Assembly: GCF_032362555.1 (NCBI RefSeq)
Contig: NC_083516.1
Span: 3,125,001 to 3,189,000, forward strand
Source: Amyelois transitella
Lineage: Eukaryota; Arthropoda; Insecta; Lepidoptera; Pyralidae
DNA: 64,000 nt
Direction of reading: 5' to 3'
Shown here: positions 58,986 to 64,000 of the stretch, in pieces
Numbering within the stretch: position 1 is the stretch's first letter
Layout: the number at the start of each line of letters is the position of its first letter
Position numbers and translations under genes: made by a program
The notes under the pieces: generated by a model
Database searches by the model: none
The model's input: the letters and a program-made list of their open reading frames with translations, nothing else
What the model was told of the DNA's origin: nothing

Positions 58986-59213
58986 TTCTGTGAAAGAGTC
59001 TCAACAGAATTTCATCGCATTTCCTTTAAATTATATCAAACGATTACGGTAACCGCCACGTCTAAATAAAAGCACAGATGTCGAGCGTTCAGGTTGACAT
59101 TCCTGTGTTGAAAGGTCGCCGGGACAATTACCAGAGATTGCGACCGACCAGACGAACGACCGAGCGACCAACTGGACTGCGACCATTATATGCACGTGCC
59201 GTTTCCTCTAGGA

Positions 59214-59778
59214 CAGAGATTCTCAAACAGTTTCGATACCGTCGTTAGAATCACGATATGATTTATTTAGTTATTAGAATTTTGCTTAGACCGTTTTAAA
59301 ATCGTCTCTTTGTTCATCCCTAGAACACTTAAGGAAGCTACATGCAAAAATTCAAATATCTAAACTCAGTGGTTTTACCTGGCGTTGATATGTTAGTCAG
59401 TCAGTTGATCAGTTTCCTCTTTTTCATAATATACCTACATAAATATATATTTTTTAATCTAAGTTTATTACTCATTATGTTCAGATTGTACCTAGACAAA
59501 ATGAAAATTTAATTACACATATTATCTAGCAGTCATTAAACTTATTGCGGCCTCAAAATAACTTAGATTCTTGAGTAATATCTTCATGTTGATTGAAAAG
59601 TATGAATCTTATTTTATTTAAGGATTTATTTGAACCTTCGGAAAAATAGTTTAATAACTTCTCTATATATTAATACAGTTAATAAAACATTAAATTTTGC
59701 CAATAGCACCAAACTTTGAAAAATTTTTACAGTGGCGAACCCTCAAAGACGTTGCGGCTCACAGTTTGCGAATCACTG
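59214..59778. mobile_element. Decayed hAT-like DNA transposon or MITE
   Basis: The left end CAGAGATTCTCAAACAGTT (59214-59232) and the right end, read in reverse, CAGTGATTCGCAAACTGTG (59778-59760) match at 15 of 19 positions. The CAGNGATTCNCAAAC form is the known hAT terminal type. The flanks CTCTAGGA and (G)CTCTAGCT share six bases, compatible with a worn 8-bp target duplication offset by one base. There is no transposase frame inside, so it is non-autonomous. Confidence 0.55.
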
Positions 59779-60071
59779 GCTCTAGCTCGAAAGCCGAGCA
59801 ATTTCCTAGCGATTGGAAAGGAGCTTAAACGTTGTAATGCGTGTCTGGTGGTCCAATGGCTTTTTCTTATGGCTTGAATTGATTTTCCGTTGCCCTAATG
59901 GACCTCTTCACGCGAGAGCCAAATGTATTGTTATTATCCGTTTATAAACTTTCACACTTTTATGTGCTGTATGAATTGCTTTGTTTACTTTTACTGTAAC
60001 TCGCTTTTGAATGTTTCTATATTTTTATTTTGGTTTTAAAGGACATGCCTTCGGAATAAAATTAAATGTTA

Positions 60072-60198
60072 ACTGTGACGTGGTGCCGCTTCGTTCTACC
60101 CTGCGCCCCTCTTCGCAGCCCGGCTAGCTCAGTCGGTGGAGCATGTGACTCTTAATCTCAGTGGGGGTTTGAGCCCCACGTTGGGCGCCACTGTGACG
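60072..60198. repeat. 9-bp direct repeat flanking the tRNA-Lys pseudogene
   Basis: ACTGTGACG occurs at 60072-60080 and at 60190-60198, framing a 37-bp leader plus the tRNA-like sequence. This may be a target-site duplication from a retroposition event. Confidence 0.4.
60118..60187 (+). pseudogene. tRNA-Lys(CTT) pseudogene with genomic CCA
   Basis: GCCCGGCTAGCTCAGTCGGT, GGAGCATGTGACTCTTAATC and the end GAGCCCCACGTTGGGCG are recognisable as tRNA-Lys with anticodon CTT. It is broken in several ways: a T-T mismatch in the anticodon stem (TGTGA against TCTCA), a variable loop shortened by about 3 nt, and a B box altered to GGTTTGAGCC. CCA follows at 60188-60190. Eukaryotic tRNA genes do not encode CCA, so this points to reverse transcription of a processed tRNA or a tRNA-derived retroelement. 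Confidence 0.7.
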
Positions 60199-60448
60199 AT
60201 AAGGTATTAAAATATGTTATTTTGGCAGGAGTATATTTATTCGTTAAAAAAATAACAATTTGACGAAATTCATGAATAAATATAGTCGTGTAACGTAACG
60301 GTAAATTTCCTTGTTATTGATTTACAAGGTGCATATTTTTTGGTTTGTAGACACCTAAAATCTAGACACAGCCGCTATGTTCAGAAACAGATATACAACA
60401 ACAATAATAACTGTGGCAGAGCCATTTTATAAAGGCATCATAAAATTT

Positions 60449-60742
60449 CTATAACATTACAGCTTCGCACCATCTTACATACAGACCAACAGGGCTAAGC
60501 GGCTGCAATAAATCTTCATCGAATAACGACAAAAACAATTCCTTTCCACGCAAAAATTTCCAATTTTGATTAAAGACAGAGAAGGGGCCGATTTGTCGCC
60601 GCGTACGTGACATAATCTCCTTCAGATTGATGTCATATATGGCCACATACCTTATAGGATGTTTGAGGAGTACTGACATTAGTTGAAATTGAATCCGCTC
60701 CCTACGTGCGTCGGCTCCAAGCGTTCGATTTAGAAAATTATT
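60449..60742 (-). other. Unassigned 97-codon open frame, possibly coding
   Basis: The - strand frame is open from 60742 to a TAG at 60451-60449. From the upstream part it reads LGADARRERIQFQ, then MSVLLKHPIRYVAIYDINLK (Met at 60679), RRQIGPFSVFNQNWKFLRGK and SPVGLYVRWCEAVML. The composition is balanced and includes Trp, Cys and many hydrophobic and charged residues, unlike the AT-driven ORFs around it. Acceptor-like AGs precede it (TTGGAG|CCG; CACGTAG|GG). I recognise no family. It could be a terminal exon of an unknown - strand gene, a retrocopy or a transposon piece. Confidence 0.35.
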
Positions 60743-60749
60743 TTATGGT

Positions 60750-63700
60750 CATTTCAGGAATTACAATTTATATCGGGATGTTCAAGGCGTTTGATGGGAC
60801 GTTTTTTCACGTTCCAATTTATGGTAGATATCATTCGATTTTGCTGACTTGTGATTGGCCCGAGCGGGTTGTAAAGTGAAAACGTAAACTTTAAACATAT
60901 ATGTATTGTATTGTACTTGACAAGGTTTATTACGGAATGTTTACTTTATTTTCCTATATAGACTATAATATTCATTAGTACAGATTACAATGTATTTTAT
61001 CAGAAAAGTATTTCATCAAAAATTCTTTTTTTTTACTAACACTAACCACCACTGGAAAGGTACACTTTCCATTTACCATTTACCTAAAACACAAAAACCA
61101 GTTCAAACCTCCACCGCGGCACGAGACATCAAAATATATTTGCTTTCTAAAGTCGACTGACTTTAACGAGTGCGATTCCGCAAACCGGCCAATTAATTAG
61201 CTCTAGTCAATTTACAGCCAAATAGGCGTTTAATTTAAGTCCTACAGGAGCGTTTAATTCCCGAGGAGCGGTCGAATAGAGACGTAGATCTCAAGATAGC
61301 GCGCAGTGGAGCACTCGCGATGTTATCAGAACTCGCCTGCATCCGATTCAACTTTTCGTTCTTTAACCCTCTAAGGAAACGAGGGGTTATGCGGTATGTA
61401 GTATTTAATTCAAGTAGATACGGCATGATGTGAGATTAATATTTTTTGGAACTTTTTATAAGTTATTTTAAGCTAAATATGCTTATATTGCTCTCCTTAT
61501 TGACTTGATAAGTTTATTCTTAAGACTTAAACGAAATTAACAAAACATGCTTTTAGTAATAAGTCTTTTAATTTGTTCACTTGTATTTTGTACAAAGAAA
61601 TTAATTTTAAACAAAAAAAAATTATACTCCCCTAATAATGTTTTACTTTTTTATGAATAAAAGACATCAACGCGCTACTGGAGGGACATTAAAGTATTTT
61701 CTTTGTTTAATTTTTTTCTTTAAACGACTCTGTTTCGAATCACCAATAAACAAAATGAAGACTATTTTAATTATTGCTAGCATCAAAAGTAAAGTCGGTA
61801 ACATCTTCACAACACATGCAAGTATACTAATAATGAAATGACAAGGGTTCAGCCTCGATTGAATAGCATTTTTATTGCGCGTATCCGAACGCCTGCCGCC
61901 GCTCTGAAGCACTTAATTTGCATTAACTTTTTTACTTCGCAAAGTTAGTAATCTTAATTTAAATAATGTTAAAAATAGAATTTATCCCAATGGTTTTGTT
62001 ATTGTCCTACTATCAATCATCTTTGAGACAAAATATATTTTCTTGTATGTATGTTTGTGTCGCGATAACTTTCGAACCGCTAGTTTGATTTTGATGCAAC
62101 TTTAAACTCTCTAGGCTCCTCCTTGACCGGGATCATGGTGGGAGATTGTGTAAGTCAGTCCCGTCTGACCTCCGCAACCTAGCAATGTAGGATCATGGTT
62201 ACAAGTATGATTTCTTATTTAGTTGTCTGAATGTGCTTAAAATTTATCAGATATATCAGACGGTAAAGATAAATTTTAAAACTTAACATTTTTCCTGCAG
62301 TAAATCCCTCTACATCTTATAAGCAATATTTTTGATATCCATTATATCTACGCATTTTGAAAGACTTTGTCAATTAGAGTGGCAAAACATTTCAATTCCA
62401 ATACCAGTAGTAAAACGGTCCCCAGCATTGATTGGTTTGTACCGGTCGGGTGGTCTTATTAGCCTGCCGTGGTTATCTAGCATCGGACACACACGAGTAT
62501 GTACACTCGACAGCAGAAACTGTTGGCCCATGTAGAATATCAAGGTACCTATATAAATAAAACGCAAACGTGCCTCACTGTTCTATCAATGCACATGCCA
62601 AATTATAGGCTGAAAGGATTGATCCACTAAGAAAGGATTTCCAAAAGTGGAATGCGCGCGAATGGGAATTTTATACAAGGAACGGAATTAATAGGGATTT
62701 TATGTTGTATTAGCGAGCAATGAAAATAAGCTAAAATAAAATAATAAAATAAAATAAGCTGCGGGCGTGACACACCGACTGACATGTCAACGGACAGCCC
62801 AAAATGGTGGACTTGAAAATTGGCTATAAAGGCTCATTGGGATCCTTTTGTAAACTTCTGAGTATCTTCTCTTATTCGCGGGTCATTTATATAAAATATT
62901 CCTCGTATAAAAATGTAAGTGTTACCTGAGAAATGTGAATTATACTGTCATTTCAATTTTTAAGTGACTTTCCAAAAATTTTACTTACAAAAATTTCAAT
63001 ACGGAAAACAAAACATTATATGTTTGAATTCGACAAATTTTACTGGTAATCATTGCGACAATTAGGAAATGTGGGATTTTTTTTTAATTGAAATAGTATC
63101 TACTATATTTAAAGAATTAAGATGTTTATGTTATTTTATGAAATAAATCTTTAAAGGCGATTAGGATTTAGAAACTCTTGCTCTAGTCATAAAAATATAT
63201 AGAATAATTCATTTAAGACACCATAGTCTAGACGTTTTTTATTCTAATAAGTCTAATAAACACGGAAGACACTTTTTATACTTCTTTCATATACAAAGTG
63301 CGTGCAACGAGAACAAAATTACTTCGCGGTGATGTGTGTATGTCGTGTTATTACGAAATAAGACAGGTGCCCGAAATTGAACGTGTTCATTGCTCTTGTT
63401 TTGGCAAGATGTAACCCTAATGTCATCGCCAAGTGCGACCGGTTGGGTAACCAGAGAAAGTGGATTTTTGGATTAATTTCAAACTTTTAATGTCGCTGGA
63501 ACGCATTAACGCAGACGACCCGCCGTCACCATACCTCATGTTGATAATTAGATTTTTGATTATATTTTTTTTTAGTTTTTGTGTGGAGGTTTTTAGAAAG
63601 TGTGAAAATGATATTAAGTCTTAAATATTAATGATTACGGATGCGGAAGAGTGCAAATTTATAAGAAATTTATTTATTTACTGCTTTTTATAGTAAAAAT

Positions 63701-64000
63701 AAGATCACATGTGTGATGGAATTTTGGGATATTTTTGTAAAAAAAAAAATCCTTGATTACAATACAACACATGCGCACGCGCCTGTTTTGTTCACCCATA
63801 CAAACATAATAGACCTCCATATTAACTCTGAAATGGTCAATCTAATAAATTTCGCCAATCATTAGTTACAAAAAGCAAACATTATGCGCCCTGAACTCGC
63901 GTCAATTTGCCGTGTCCGAGACAAACGATACAGGTTACAAACGCGGAGACTACCAGCCGCCACCCGCCGAGCGAACCGCTAACACTGTTAAAATGACATA
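60750..64000. other. AT-rich right end without recognised genes
   Basis: No coding exon or full repeat recognised. There is a possible repeat fragment at 62040-62200 (TGTGTCGCGATAACTTTCGA; GTGTAAGTCAGTCCCGTCTG also resembles 30565-30600 and 32690-32720) and a run of AATAAAATA units at about 62725-62755. Short reverse and forward ORFs are not supported. Confidence 0.4.
62100..62205 (+). repeat. Short dispersed repeat (three copies)
   Basis: TGTAAGTCAGTCCCGTCTGA followed by CCTCCGCAACCTAGCAATG and GGATCATGGTTACA also occurs, diverged, at about 30565-30640 and 32640-32775 (GTCAGGTTTAACATG..., GGATCATGGTTAT). Probably remains of one mobile family. Confidence 0.5.

Larger units (their letters stand above)
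57060..60060. other. Non-coding stretch with transposon remnants
   Basis: AT-rich. It contains a LINE C-terminal remnant (58861-58985) and a hAT-like element with paired termini (59214-59778). No host exon was seen. Confidence 0.45.

Noticed and set aside
60118..60190. Functional tRNA-Lys gene
   Set aside because: Anticodon-stem mismatch, shortened variable loop, altered B box and genomic CCA argue for a pseudogene.

Overview
The window is eukaryotic, AT-rich and intron-rich. It is almost certainly from a moth or butterfly (Lepidoptera). Split genes have GT-AG introns, a tRNA-derived SINE has a typical A box and B box, and one dispersed repeat (family A below; core motif GGGGTAGACAGAGCCAACAG, 3' end GTGCCGGGAACCACACGGCAC) occurs about twenty times, as in many lepidopteran genomes. 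No prokaryotic or plasmid-like content is present.

The main coding content is a tandem, co-oriented pair of UNC93-like major-facilitator membrane protein genes on the + strand. Gene 1 (11894-17356) and gene 2 (23366-33167) can each be assembled into ten coding exons. All junctions are GT-AG and the phase is continuous through the gene. Each model gives an open frame of exactly 1461 nt (486 aa plus stop). They are clear paralogs, with 42 of 55 residues identical by eye in the most conserved exon. Six intron positions are shared and three are unique to each copy. Gene 2 introns are heavily loaded with family A repeats and LINE tails.

Convergent to gene 2, on the - strand, is the last coding exon (37557-37805) of a gene ending in a SAM domain of the KLGPALK type (polyhomeotic / SAMD7-SAMD11 class). 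Its 5' exons were not found. The 26 kb to its right (37.8-64 kb) hold no convincing gene. That stretch contains GC/CpG-rich patches at about 38.7-38.9, 39.1-39.4, 40.1-40.5 and 45.3 kb, ATCGAT-rich stretches and decayed transposons, and is best read as long intron and/or regulatory DNA. A short probable coding exon on the - strand (110-214) at the left edge suggests another gene running out of the window.

Remaining structure is mobile-element debris: family A copies, RTE-like LINE C-terminal fragments, SINEs, a second dispersed family (4.0 kb and 50.7 kb copies), a foldback element with a perfect 44-bp inverted repeat in a gene 2 intron, a perfect 63-bp head-to-head inverted repeat just past gene 2, a decayed hAT-like element (59214-59778), and a broken tRNA-Lys(CTT) copy carrying a genomic CCA. 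I see no gene cluster that amounts to a new biological system. The most rewarding points are the divergent intron architecture of the UNC93 pair, the hairpin-forming repeats inside or next to transcribed sequence, and the orphan reading frames at 110-214 and 60449-60742.
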